Shown here piece after piece: positions 16,993 to 25,178 of a DNA stretch of 64,000 bases. Where the stretch lies: NCBI RefSeq assembly GCF_001189915.1, contig NZ_LFLS01000016.1:1-64000 (forward strand), read 5' to 3'. How positions within the stretch are numbered: position 1 is the first letter of the stretch; every line of letters starts with the position of its first letter. The notes beneath the pieces are model-generated. The model was not told the origin of the DNA and searched no databases. It saw only the letters and a list, made by a program, of their open reading frames with translations. Made by a program: the position numbers and the translations under genes. Source of the stretch: Herbaspirillum autotrophicum (GTDB taxonomy: Bacteria; Pseudomonadota; Gammaproteobacteria; Burkholderiales; Burkholderiaceae_D).

Positions 16993-17697
16993 TCAGGTCG
17001 AGCGGGTAATGCCACCATCGATACGAATGTTTTGACCGGTAATGTACGCGGCGTTGTCGGATGCCAGATGCGACACCAGCGCGGCCACTTCTTCCACCGT
17101 GCCGTACCGGCCCATCGGAATCTGTTCCTTGATGCCCGGTTTTTCCGGCAGGCTGTTGATGAAACCCGGCAGTACATTGTTCATGCGAATGTTGGAGGCG
17201 GCGTATTTGTCGGCAAACAGTTTGGTGTAGGCCGCCAGTCCGGCGCGAAATACGCTGGAAGTCGGAAATGACTGCGACGGTTCCGCGGCAGAAAAGCTGG
17301 AAATGTTGATGACGGCGCCATTGCCATGTTGCAGCATGACCGGCGTCACCAAACGCGCAATGCGCACCACGTTCATCAGATAGACTTCCATGCCGAGCAG
17401 CCAGTCTTCATCCGTCAGCTCCAGCACCTGACCTTTTGGACCATGGCCGGCACTGTTGACCACCACATCGATGCGGCCCCAGCGCTGCACGCAGGCATCA
17501 ACGATTTTTTGCAGATCGTCCGGCGAGCGGTTCGATCCGGTCACGCCAATCCCGCCCAGACTGTGCGCCAGTGCTTCACCCTTGCCGGACGACGACAGGA
17601 TCGCGATGCCGAATCCGTCATCGGCCAGCCGGCGCGCAGCGCCTGCCCCCATGCCACTGCCACCGCCAATTACCAATGCCACTTTACCTGCGCTCAT
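16993..17697 (-). CDS. Short-chain dehydrogenase/reductase (SDR)
   Basis: A 234-residue classical SDR. The Rossmann glycine motif GGGSGMGAG is at about residues 10-18, NSAGHGPKG replaces the usual NNAG, and the substrate SxSSxxA region reads INISSFSAAEPS with no clear YxxxK following (a late AAYTKLFADKYA may supply Tyr and Lys). The start at 17697 has AAGGA five bases upstream. The odd active-site arrangement makes the reaction uncertain; it may be an NAD(P)-binding family member with altered catalysis. Confidence 0.82.
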   Translation of the reverse strand: MSAGKVALVIGGGSGMGAGAARRLADDGFGIAILSSSGKGEALAHSLGGIGVTGSNRSPDDLQKIVDACVQRWGRIDVVVNSAGHGPKGQVLELTDEDWLLGMEVYLMNVVRIARLVTPVMLQHGNGAVINISSFSAAEPSQSFPTSSVFRAGLAAYTKLFADKYAASNIRMNNVLPGFINSLPEKPGIKEQIPMGRYGTVEEVAALVSHLASDNAAYITGQNIRIDGGITRST

Positions 17698-18019
17698 TGC
17701 GATTCCTTTCAATGCTTTCTTTGATCACTGCGAGAGCGTATCACTCAATTCGATTCCGCGATGACGGCGTCGCCGCTCGCTGCCTTTACCCGCCAGACAA
17801 GGGCAAAAGTAAAGAGATGAAGCCGTTTGGAAACAGATTGTAACCGCAGTAAATTTTTTGTCGGCTTTGTAAAGATTTTTGCAAGAACACCTTTCTCATC
17901 GAGGTTTTAGCGCGGTATCGCCAATGCGATTCTGTGGTGTCGCAAGCCGTTGCCTCGACAACGGCAAGGCGCATTCATTGAATCGCATTCCTCATTCCTG
18001 CATAAGCCAAATAGCCAAC
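17698..18019. other. Divergent intergenic region, no gene called
   Basis: This 322-base gap lies between the SDR and the LprI-like gene, transcribed away from each other. The stretch at about 17840-17885 is AT-rich and likely carries promoters for one or both, but no hexamer pair is convincing. Upstream in-frame ATGs for the plus-strand gene lack a signal peptide context. Confidence 0.4.
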
Positions 18020-18877
18020 ATGAAAAGATCCTTACTGCTGGTAGCCACTGCCTTGACTTGTGGCAGCTTCACGTTCCCCACCGCCGCATTCAGTGCCAGT
18101 TTCAATTGCAGCAGGTCAGGTTCCATTGCTGAAAAGCTGGTCTGCAACGATGCCGAACTCTCTGCGCTCGATGATCAGCTCGGCAAAACTTACCGGCTGG
18201 CCAAAAGCAAAGCGACGGATCGCCGTGCCTTTGCCGTTCAATCGGACGGCTTCTGGCGCTGGCGTGAAGCCAACTGCCGCGACCGCGACTGTCTGCTCGG
18301 CTGGTACCGGCAACGGCAAGCGATGCTCGACGCGACATTGCGCGGCAACGATGCCCCGCCCACCACATTGATATCGATGCCGGCGGCGCCAGCGAATGGC
18401 AAACCAGCGGCACTGGCAGCTTCAACTGCACTGCCTGCCAGAACCCTGAGCGATGAACAAATCCAGCTGGCCCTGATGCAGGTCCATAAATCAATCTCGC
18501 CGGCCCCGCCCGAATTACCGCCGGCTTTGATGGCGGTACCGCCGCAGGCTCCGGTGCCGCTGCAACCGCACTATGTCAGCAAGGCCGATGACGAATATTT
18601 TTACCAAGATCTGACGACTGCGACGGCAAGCGATGCGATCCCGCTGGTGACGGTGCGTTATCTCGGTTCAATACAAGGGCAGTACACGCTGGAAGTACAA
18701 AAGAAGAGCGGCAAGGTCCGCTACACCTGCGCCAACGATTGCGCCTACATCAAGCAACTGGTCCTGCCTGGCTACGGCCTGCATGATCTGGATGTCTTCA
18801 AGAATGACCACACCTCGCTGGCAGCGCTGATGATGCGCGATGCCATGAATGGTTTGCTGGTGCAAAGCACGCGCTAG
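18020..18877 (+). CDS. Secreted protein with LprI-like N-terminal domain
   Basis: A 285-residue exported protein. A Sec signal peptide (SLLLVATALTCGSF) precedes a cysteine-rich domain with the LprI/DUF1311 pattern: a Cys before GSIAEKLVCND, then ALDDQLGKTYRLA, and a Cys pair at CRDRDCLLGWYRQRQ. LprI from Mycobacterium inhibits lysozyme, but most members of this domain family have no known role. A proline/alanine-rich linker and an unrecognised C-terminal half follow, with a short Cys pair (YTCANDCAYI). The start at 18020 is chosen because the signal peptide begins there. Confidence 0.75.
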   Translation: MKRSLLLVATALTCGSFTFPTAAFSASFNCSRSGSIAEKLVCNDAELSALDDQLGKTYRLAKSKATDRRAFAVQSDGFWRWREANCRDRDCLLGWYRQRQAMLDATLRGNDAPPTTLISMPAAPANGKPAALAASTALPARTLSDEQIQLALMQVHKSISPAPPELPPALMAVPPQAPVPLQPHYVSKADDEYFYQDLTTATASDAIPLVTVRYLGSIQGQYTLEVQKKSGKVRYTCANDCAYIKQLVLPGYGLHDLDVFKNDHTSLAALMMRDAMNGLLVQSTR

Positions 18878-18885
18878 TGTGTTGA

Positions 18886-18909
18886 GACCACAACAGGAAC
18901 GTTGTGGTC
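18886..18909 (+). terminator. Terminator after the LprI-like gene
   Basis: GACCACAAC (18886-18894) and GTTGTGGTC (18901-18909) form a perfect 9-bp stem with a 6-base loop, 8 bases after the stop, followed by AGTTTG. Confidence 0.6.
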
Positions 18910-19073
18910 AGTTTGCCAACTGACACGCGCTTCCTGTCATTCCAATTGGCTGCCACAGGCAGGCCGGCGTCGGGCAACCGTCGCCGGCACCCTCTGATTT
19001 TCATTTCAACAACAGGAACGAAGCGCTACAGCCGCCTGTAGCCGGCCTTGCCACGCCATCACGAAATCTATAT

Positions 19074-19094
19074 GATTGAGAATCATTCCCATTC
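19074..19094 (+). promoter_or_regulatory. Fur-like box before the first ECF sigma gene
   Basis: The sequence GATTGAGAATCATTCCCATT resembles the Fur consensus (GATAATGATAATCATTATC) in its GAGAATCATT core. An ATG at 19076 falls inside it, so that start is unlikely. Iron repression of an ECF sigma gene of FecI type is standard. Confidence 0.6.
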
Positions 19095-19096
19095 AA

Positions 19097-19657
19097 ATGT
19101 TGATCGTCGCAGAGAAAAAGAACTCTATCAGCGATTTCAGACACGACGTGACCACCGACCACAACGCCCTGCATCAGGAAATTTCCTCGCTTTACAGTGA
19201 CCACCGCAACTGGCTGCAGGGGTGGCTGCGCGGCAAGCTCGGCAATGCCTGCGACGCCGCCGATCTGGCGCAAGACACATTCATGCGGTTGCTGCACAAA
19301 CACGAAGCCTTGCAACTGCGCGAACCGCGCGCCTATCTGGCCACCATCGCCGGCGGTCTGGTCGCCAACCACTGGCGCCGTCAGGCACTGGAGCAAGCCT
19401 ATCTCGATGCGCTGGCGGCGCAGCCGGAAGCGCTGGCACCGTCGCCCGAGGATCGTTGCCTGATCTTGCAGACACTGGAAGAAATAGCGCGCCTGCTCGA
19501 CGGTTTGCCGGCCAGCGTACGCGAGACCTTTCTGTTGTCGCAGCTGGATGGCCTGACCTATCCGCAGATCGCCACCCGTCTCGGCATTACCGTCAATGTG
19601 GTGCAAAAATCCATGACCCGTGCGCTGCGGCATTGTTATCAGGCGTGCTATCAGTGA
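19097..19657 (+). CDS. FecI-type ECF sigma factor
   Basis: A 186-residue extracytoplasmic-function sigma factor. Region 2 (NACDAADLAQDTFMRLL) and region 4 (LDGLTYPQIATRLGITVNVVQKSM) are clear and match FecI-type sigmas that drive iron-siderophore receptor genes. The ATG at 19097 is chosen because 19076 lies in the Fur box; a GTG at 19148 is also possible. It overlaps the downstream fecR-like gene by 4 bases and is closely similar to the second sigma at 23554, so the two cassettes are probably paralogous. Confidence 0.88.
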   Translation: MLIVAEKKNSISDFRHDVTTDHNALHQEISSLYSDHRNWLQGWLRGKLGNACDAADLAQDTFMRLLHKHEALQLREPRAYLATIAGGLVANHWRRQALEQAYLDALAAQPEALAPSPEDRCLILQTLEEIARLLDGLPASVRETFLLSQLDGLTYPQIATRLGITVNVVQKSMTRALRHCYQACYQ

Positions 19658-20697
19658 TCGGACATTCTTCTTCCGCCTCCGGCAAGACTGCTGCGCCGCT
19701 CGCCGATGCCGTCATCGAACAGGCCATCGGCTGGTTTGTTCTGCTCGCCGCCGGCAATCACGGCACGCAGGATGAAAACGGATTCCGACGCTGGCTGGCG
19801 GCGCACCCTGATCACGCGCTGGCGTGGCAGCGTCTGCAAAACATGGGCGGCAGACTGCGCGCAGGAACATCGGCGGTAGCGCCATCAGTGGCCCGTTCGG
19901 CGCTGGCGCAAGCGGCCATTCAGCCGCGCCGGCGGGCACTGAAAACCCTGCTCTGGACCGGCGTTGGCGGCACCGGTCTGTATCTGGCACAAAGTCAGAT
20001 ACCGTGGCGCAGCCAGCTGGCTGCCCTGAATGCCGACCTGCGCACGGCCACTGGCGAACAACGCGAAGTGGTTCTGGCCGATGGCACCCGCCTGTTGCTC
20101 AATACCTCGACTGCCGTCGATATCCGCTTCGACGGCCAACGGCGGCTGCTCCATTTGCACTACGGCGAAATCATGGTGACCACCGCCAAGGACATCGCTG
20201 CGCGACCATTCGTGGTGACCACCGCCGATGGCAGCCTGAGTCCGCTCGGCACCCGTTTCACTGTCCGGCGCGATGAACCGGATCAAGCCGATGATGGCGT
20301 TACCCGGCTGGCCGTCAGCGAAGGCGCGGTACGCATCGTGCCCGCCGCCGCCGATACCGGACTGGTAGTGCATGCCGGCCAGCAAACCCGCTTCACGCGC
20401 CATGGCATTACCGCCCCCGCGCCCCTGGACGCGGTCACGCAATCCTGGACCGACGGCATGCTCATTGCCGAAAGCACCCGCCTCGGCGAACTGGTCGCCG
20501 AACTCAATCGCTATCATCGCGGCCGCCTGCGTTGCGATCCCGCCGTCGCCGACTTGCGCATCACCGGCGCCTGGCCTTTGCGCGGCAACAGCAACGCAGC
20601 CAATGTCAGCGATAGTGTACTGACCTCGCTGGAGCGGCATTTACCCGTACGCATTCAACGCCTGACCCGCTACTGGGTCACCGTGATGCCGCGTTGA
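19654..20697 (+). CDS. FecR-type anti-sigma regulator
   Basis: A 347-residue inner-membrane regulator read from a GTG start in the GTGA overlap with the sigma gene (19654-19657). The N-terminal DUF4880 segment (FRRWLAAHPDHALAW) binds sigma; a single hydrophobic helix near residues 90-110 spans the membrane; the periplasmic FecR domain (REVVLADGTRLLLNTST) follows. In such systems the receptor's STN domain signals to FecR, which releases or activates the sigma factor. Confidence 0.88.
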   Translation: MIGHSSSASGKTAAPLADAVIEQAIGWFVLLAAGNHGTQDENGFRRWLAAHPDHALAWQRLQNMGGRLRAGTSAVAPSVARSALAQAAIQPRRRALKTLLWTGVGGTGLYLAQSQIPWRSQLAALNADLRTATGEQREVVLADGTRLLLNTSTAVDIRFDGQRRLLHLHYGEIMVTTAKDIAARPFVVTTADGSLSPLGTRFTVRRDEPDQADDGVTRLAVSEGAVRIVPAAADTGLVVHAGQQTRFTRHGITAPAPLDAVTQSWTDGMLIAESTRLGELVAELNRYHRGRLRCDPAVADLRITGAWPLRGNSNAANVSDSVLTSLERHLPVRIQRLTRYWVTVMPR

Positions 20698-20841
20698 TCC
20701 GGGGCATGCCACTTATTTTTTCAAAAAACCAGCAGGTTTTACTTTTTCGTTGGGCTTACTAATCAGAAGCTTGCGTGACGCGCTGCTGCGCAATCCGGGT
20801 TTCACTCATTTCCAACAAGCTCAACCAGAAGGAATACCGTT

Positions 20842-23364
20842 ATGGCGGCCCAGCGCGCGCTTTCTCCATCCACTTTGTCCGTGTTTCGCACCGGACCAGG
20901 CAATTTTTCCCGCGCAGCCGCCGCCACGCGTTTTCCCCTGAATCACATGGCGCAGGCCGCTTTATGCGTGGCCCTCGGCAGCAGCGTCTGGAGTATTTCG
21001 GTACCGGCGCACGCGCAAACCGCCACCGAAGCGGCACGCAAAAATTATCAGATACCGGCCGGTACGCTGGATCAAGCGCTCAGCAACTTCGGTCGCCAGG
21101 CCGGCGTGGCGCTGGCCGTCAGTGCTGAATTGACTGCCGGTTTGCGCAGCCCCGGTGTCAGCGGCAACTACGCGGTGCCGGAAGCGTTGCGCGCACTGCT
21201 CGCCGGCACCGGTCTCGAAACGGTGCAAGAAGGTGGCGAATACAGTTTCCGCAAGACCGCTTCCGCAGCGGCACAACAACACTCTGCGTTGCCGGCGGTA
21301 TCGGTGACCGCACGTGCCGAGCGCAGCGCCACCACCGAAGGCAGCGGTTCTTATACCGGCAATGTCGTCACGGTGGGCAAAGGCTTGCTGACGCTCAAGG
21401 AAATCCCGCAGTCGGTCACGGTGGTAACGCGCCAACGCATGGACGACCAGAATCTGACCAGCATTGATGACGTACTGGCCAACACCACCGGCATCACCAT
21501 GTATGACAGCCCCATGGGCGGCCGTTATGTCTTCTCGCGCGGCTTCCGGGTCGACACTTACCAGTTCGATGGAGTGGTGCGCTCGTTCTATTACCCGCAG
21601 GCGAACAACTTCACCAGCGATACGGATACCCTCGACCGGGTGGAAATCGTCCGCGGCGCCACCGGTCTGTTGCAGGGCCCCGGCAGCCCGAGTGCCGCCA
21701 TCAATCTGGTGCGCAAGCGCCCGTTGGCGGAAAGGCAGGTACAAGTCGCGGCCAGCGTCGGCAGCTGGAACAACCGGCGCGTCATGGTCGATGCCACCGG
21801 CCCGCTCAACGAAGACAGTTCCTTGCGCGGCCGGGTGGTTGCCAGCTACGGTGATCGTGATTATTTCTACGACACCGCGAAACGGGAAACCGGCGTCCTG
21901 TATGGCGTACTCGAATATGATTTTTCACCACAGACCCGTCTGACCGCCGGCCTCAGTATTGACAACCTGCGCGCCACACCGGCATTTCAGGGTTTGCCGG
22001 CCTACAGCAACGGCACCGACCTCAAGCTCAGCCGTTCCACTTTTCTGGGTGCCGACTGGAATCGCTGGAACGGACGTCAGACGGCGGCGTTTGCCGAACT
22101 GCAGCACAAGTTCGACGCCGACTGGTCGATCAAGCTGACCGCCAACGCTACGCGTGAAACCAACGATATCAAGTATGCGTTTGCGCTCGGCACCATCAAT
22201 CCGGCAACGCTCAACGGCACCAATATGTATGGGGCACTGTTCGATCTGAAGACCGAGAATAAAAGCCTGGACCTGTCGGCCGACGGCAAATTCGATTTGC
22301 TGGGACGACGCCACGGTGTCAGCGTCGGCGCCAGCGTCAATGAAATGACCAGCGACAGCACTTTCTATTTGTCGATGCTGGGTGTGACCAATAACGTGTT
22401 CAACCCGACCTCGCCAGCCGAACCCAGTGACGCAAAAATCATCGGCAGCGCTTATCGCAGCGATAACAGCATCGTCAACATGAAGCAGTACGGGCTTTAC
22501 GGCGTGACGCGCCTGAGCCTGGCCGATCCGCTGACACTGGTATTGGGTTCGCGCATGAGCTGGTACGACATGAGCGCGCGGGATCGTGTCAGCGGTGCGC
22601 CGACGCAAGACCCTGCCAAGGAAAGTGCCGTGCTGAGCCCTTACGGCGGATTGATCTATGCGCTGTCGCCGCAATGGTCGGCCTACGTCAGCTATTCCGA
22701 CATCTTCCAGCCGACCAATGCGGTAACGGCAGATGGCAGCCACCTGGCGCCGGTCACGGGCAAGAACTATGAAGCCGGCCTCAAGGGCGAACTGTTCGAC
22801 GGTCGCGTAAATGCCTCCGTCGCGCTGTTCCGCATCGACCAGAACAACATGTCCGAAGAAGATCTGGTCAACACTTGCCGTACCAGCACCTACTGTTATG
22901 TTGCGCGCGGCAAGGTGCGCAGCCAGGGTATCGACGCCGAACTCAGCGGCGAAGTGGCGCGCGGCCTGCAAGTGTTTGCCGGTTACACCTTCAACAACTT
23001 GCAATATCTGGATAACACCACGGATACCCAAATCAACTTCTCAAGCTCCTATACCCCGCATCACATCCTGCGCTTGTGGAGCGATTATCGTCTGCCCGGC
23101 GAACTGCAGGCATGGAGTATTGGCGGTGGTTTCAACTTCCAGACCGCAAGTGCCAGAAAAACCGGCAACATCACCCTTGAACAACCGGCATATGCAGTCT
23201 GGAGCGCGCGGGTAGGCTATCAGGTCAATCGCAACTGGTCGCTGACGCTCAACGTCGCCAACCTGTTCGACAAAACCTACTATCAGACCATCGGCGCGCC
23301 AGCCTGGGGCAATTTCTACGGCGATCCGCGCAATGCGACGCTGGCCCTGCGCGGCAAGTTCTGA
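20842..23364 (+). CDS. TonB-dependent siderophore receptor with STN domain (first)
   Basis: An 840-residue FecA/FpvA-type receptor. After a long signal region it carries an STN domain (QIPAGTLDQALSNFGRQAG, about residues 63-115), then a linker, plug (LKEIPQSVTVVTRQRM) and barrel ending in RGKF. The STN domain is the signalling module that contacts the FecR protein encoded just upstream, so this is the outer-membrane part of a surface-signalling cassette. AGAAGGA precedes the ATG. The ferric siderophore bound is unknown; the plug and barrel resemble ferric-hydroxamate/FpvA-type receptors. Confidence 0.9.
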   Translation: MAAQRALSPSTLSVFRTGPGNFSRAAAATRFPLNHMAQAALCVALGSSVWSISVPAHAQTATEAARKNYQIPAGTLDQALSNFGRQAGVALAVSAELTAGLRSPGVSGNYAVPEALRALLAGTGLETVQEGGEYSFRKTASAAAQQHSALPAVSVTARAERSATTEGSGSYTGNVVTVGKGLLTLKEIPQSVTVVTRQRMDDQNLTSIDDVLANTTGITMYDSPMGGRYVFSRGFRVDTYQFDGVVRSFYYPQANNFTSDTDTLDRVEIVRGATGLLQGPGSPSAAINLVRKRPLAERQVQVAASVGSWNNRRVMVDATGPLNEDSSLRGRVVASYGDRDYFYDTAKRETGVLYGVLEYDFSPQTRLTAGLSIDNLRATPAFQGLPAYSNGTDLKLSRSTFLGADWNRWNGRQTAAFAELQHKFDADWSIKLTANATRETNDIKYAFALGTINPATLNGTNMYGALFDLKTENKSLDLSADGKFDLLGRRHGVSVGASVNEMTSDSTFYLSMLGVTNNVFNPTSPAEPSDAKIIGSAYRSDNSIVNMKQYGLYGVTRLSLADPLTLVLGSRMSWYDMSARDRVSGAPTQDPAKESAVLSPYGGLIYALSPQWSAYVSYSDIFQPTNAVTADGSHLAPVTGKNYEAGLKGELFDGRVNASVALFRIDQNNMSEEDLVNTCRTSTYCYVARGKVRSQGIDAELSGEVARGLQVFAGYTFNNLQYLDNTTDTQINFSSSYTPHHILRLWSDYRLPGELQAWSIGGGFNFQTASARKTGNITLEQPAYAVWSARVGYQVNRNWSLTLNVANLFDKTYYQTIGAPAWGNFYGDPRNATLALRGKF

Positions 23365-23388
23365 TGCAGCACACCTGAACAGATTCAG

Positions 23389-23416
23389 GCCGGGGCAGCA
23401 ATCATTGCTGCCCGGC
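23389..23416 (+). terminator. Hairpin after first siderophore receptor
   Basis: GCCGGGGCAGCAA (23389-23401) and TTGCTGCCCGGC (23405-23416) pair over 12 bp with one bulged G and a 3-base loop, 24 bases past the stop. The T-tract is poor. Confidence 0.6.
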
Positions 23417-23504
23417 TCCGCATAGAGGGCGCTGACCCACTTGTTTTACTATTTCCACAGTGCGGCATTCCGATGTTGCGGGAAGACGGCCGCTCCAATA
23501 CAAT

Positions 23505-23524
23505 CGAGAACAATTCTCATTCAT
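23505..23524 (+). promoter_or_regulatory. Fur-like box before the second ECF sigma gene
   Basis: CGAGAACAATTCTCATTCAT carries the GAGAA-N-AATTCTC type core of Fur boxes, about 30 bases upstream of the sigma ATG. It parallels the box upstream of the first sigma gene. Confidence 0.6.
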
Positions 23525-23553
23525 ATTGAAGACAAGCGGCGGTCTCCTCCACC

Positions 23554-24060
23554 ATGTCAGCGGCTGAAACTCCTCTCGATCCCCTCGAAGCTTTGTACAG
23601 CGACCATCACGGTTGGTTGCGGGACTGGCTGCGCAAAAAACTGGGCAATGCATTCGACGCCGCCGATCTCGCGCACGATACTTATGTGCGCATCATGGTG
23701 TCCGGTAACACGCCATTGCCGGATCAGTCGCGCCGTCATCTGACGCAGATTGCCAACGGCCTGGTGATCGATCTGTATCGCCGGCGTCAGATTGAAGCGG
23801 CCTATCTCGATGCCATCAGCCTGATGCCGGCACCAGAAGTCCCGTCGGAGGAAGCGCGTGCTCTGGTGATCGAAGCCTTGATCGAACTCGATACCATGTT
23901 GCATGGCCTGCCGGCCAAAGCCCGTATGGCGCTGTTGCTGTGCAAACTGGATGGATTAAGTTATCGCGAGATTGCCGGACGCCTGCACGTCTCGGTGTCG
24001 TCAGTGGAGAAATACGTCGCTGCCGGGCTGTTGGCCTGCTATCAGGCCTTGTATGAATAA
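23554..24060 (+). CDS. FecI-type ECF sigma factor (second)
   Basis: A 168-residue ECF sigma factor closely related to the one at 19097: both share the LYSDH.. opening and the AFDAADLAHDTYVRIM-type region 2. Region 4 reads LDGLSYREIAGRLHVSVSSVEKYV, the usual helix-turn-helix. It overlaps the following fecR gene by 8 bases (ATG 24053, stop 24058-24060). Confidence 0.9.
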   Translation: MSAAETPLDPLEALYSDHHGWLRDWLRKKLGNAFDAADLAHDTYVRIMVSGNTPLPDQSRRHLTQIANGLVIDLYRRRQIEAAYLDAISLMPAPEVPSEEARALVIEALIELDTMLHGLPAKARMALLLCKLDGLSYREIAGRLHVSVSSVEKYVAAGLLACYQALYE

Positions 24061-25081
24061 CCGGGTCGGGCATCCCGGTTCCGGCAGTGCAGCGGAAACC
24101 AAACCCGCAGCCATCAATCCGGCCATCATCCGGCGTGCCTCTGAATGGATGGCGCGTTTGTGGTCGGGCGAGGCAAGCGATGCCGAGCGCGCCGCCTGCC
24201 AGCAATGGCGTGCAGCCCATCCTGATCATGAACGGGCATGGATGCGCCTGCAACAGATGGAAGACAAACTGTCCGGCGTACCGCATACCGTGGCGCGCCA
24301 CACGTTGCTGCAACCGGCGCTCAATGCGTTCACCGGCCGGCGGCGCACACTGCTGTTACTCGGATTGGCCACCGCCACCGGTGGCATCACATATGCCGTG
24401 CGCGACTCTGCCACCTGGCAGATTGCGGTTTCCGATCACAGTACCCGCACCGGTGAAATTCGCGAAATCACGCTGGCCGACGGTACCCGCGTTGTTCTCA
24501 ATACCGCCACGGCCATCGATGTCAGATTCGACGATCAGCAACGACGCGTGATCTTGCGCAGCGGTGAAATTCTGGTGACGACCGCTGCCGATCCGGCCAG
24601 CCGCCACCGGCCATTTCTGGTGCAAAGCCAGCAAGGCACGGTGGAAGCACTCGGCACCCGCTTCGTAGTGCGGCAACATGCTGATCAATCGCAGGTGGCG
24701 GTATTCGCCGGCGCGGTGCAGATCCGGCCCCATCAAGCCAGCGGCGATGGCGTCCGTATGGATAGCGGCCACAGCACCAGCTTTACCAGCGCACTGGTGC
24801 AACCGCAGGTAGCTGCGACCGAAAGCAGCGCGGCCTGGACCGGCGGCACGCTGGTGGCAGAAAACATGCGGCTGGCGGATTTTCTGGCAGAACTGGGGCG
24901 TTACCGCTCCGGACTGCTGCGCTGCGATCCGGCCATCGCCGAATGGCGCACCACCGGCGTCTTTTCCGTCCGCGATACCGACCGGGCCTTGCTCAACCTC
25001 ACCATCGGCTTGCCGGTCGAGGCGCTCTATCGCACCCGTTACTGGGTCACGCTCAAGGCCAGATCCGCGGCGGTGAAATAG
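24053..25081 (+). CDS. FecR-type anti-sigma regulator (second)
   Basis: A 342-residue counterpart of the first FecR protein, with DUF4880 segment (ACQQWRAAHPDHERAWMRL), a transmembrane helix (LLLLGLATATGGITYA) and a periplasmic FecR domain (REITLADGTRVVLNTATAID). It begins within the sigma gene stop, so translation is coupled. It should relay the state of the receptor encoded next. Confidence 0.9.
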   Translation: MNNRVGHPGSGSAAETKPAAINPAIIRRASEWMARLWSGEASDAERAACQQWRAAHPDHERAWMRLQQMEDKLSGVPHTVARHTLLQPALNAFTGRRRTLLLLGLATATGGITYAVRDSATWQIAVSDHSTRTGEIREITLADGTRVVLNTATAIDVRFDDQQRRVILRSGEILVTTAADPASRHRPFLVQSQQGTVEALGTRFVVRQHADQSQVAVFAGAVQIRPHQASGDGVRMDSGHSTSFTSALVQPQVAATESSAAWTGGTLVAENMRLADFLAELGRYRSGLLRCDPAIAEWRTTGVFSVRDTDRALLNLTIGLPVEALYRTRYWVTLKARSAAVK

Positions 25082-25178
25082 CCAGTTACCATTTTTTTGC
25101 GATCCGCATTGAGGATTTCGCTTTCTGGTTCGGAATACCTGATGAGCCACTCATCAATCCGACCCGAAAGAACCCGTC

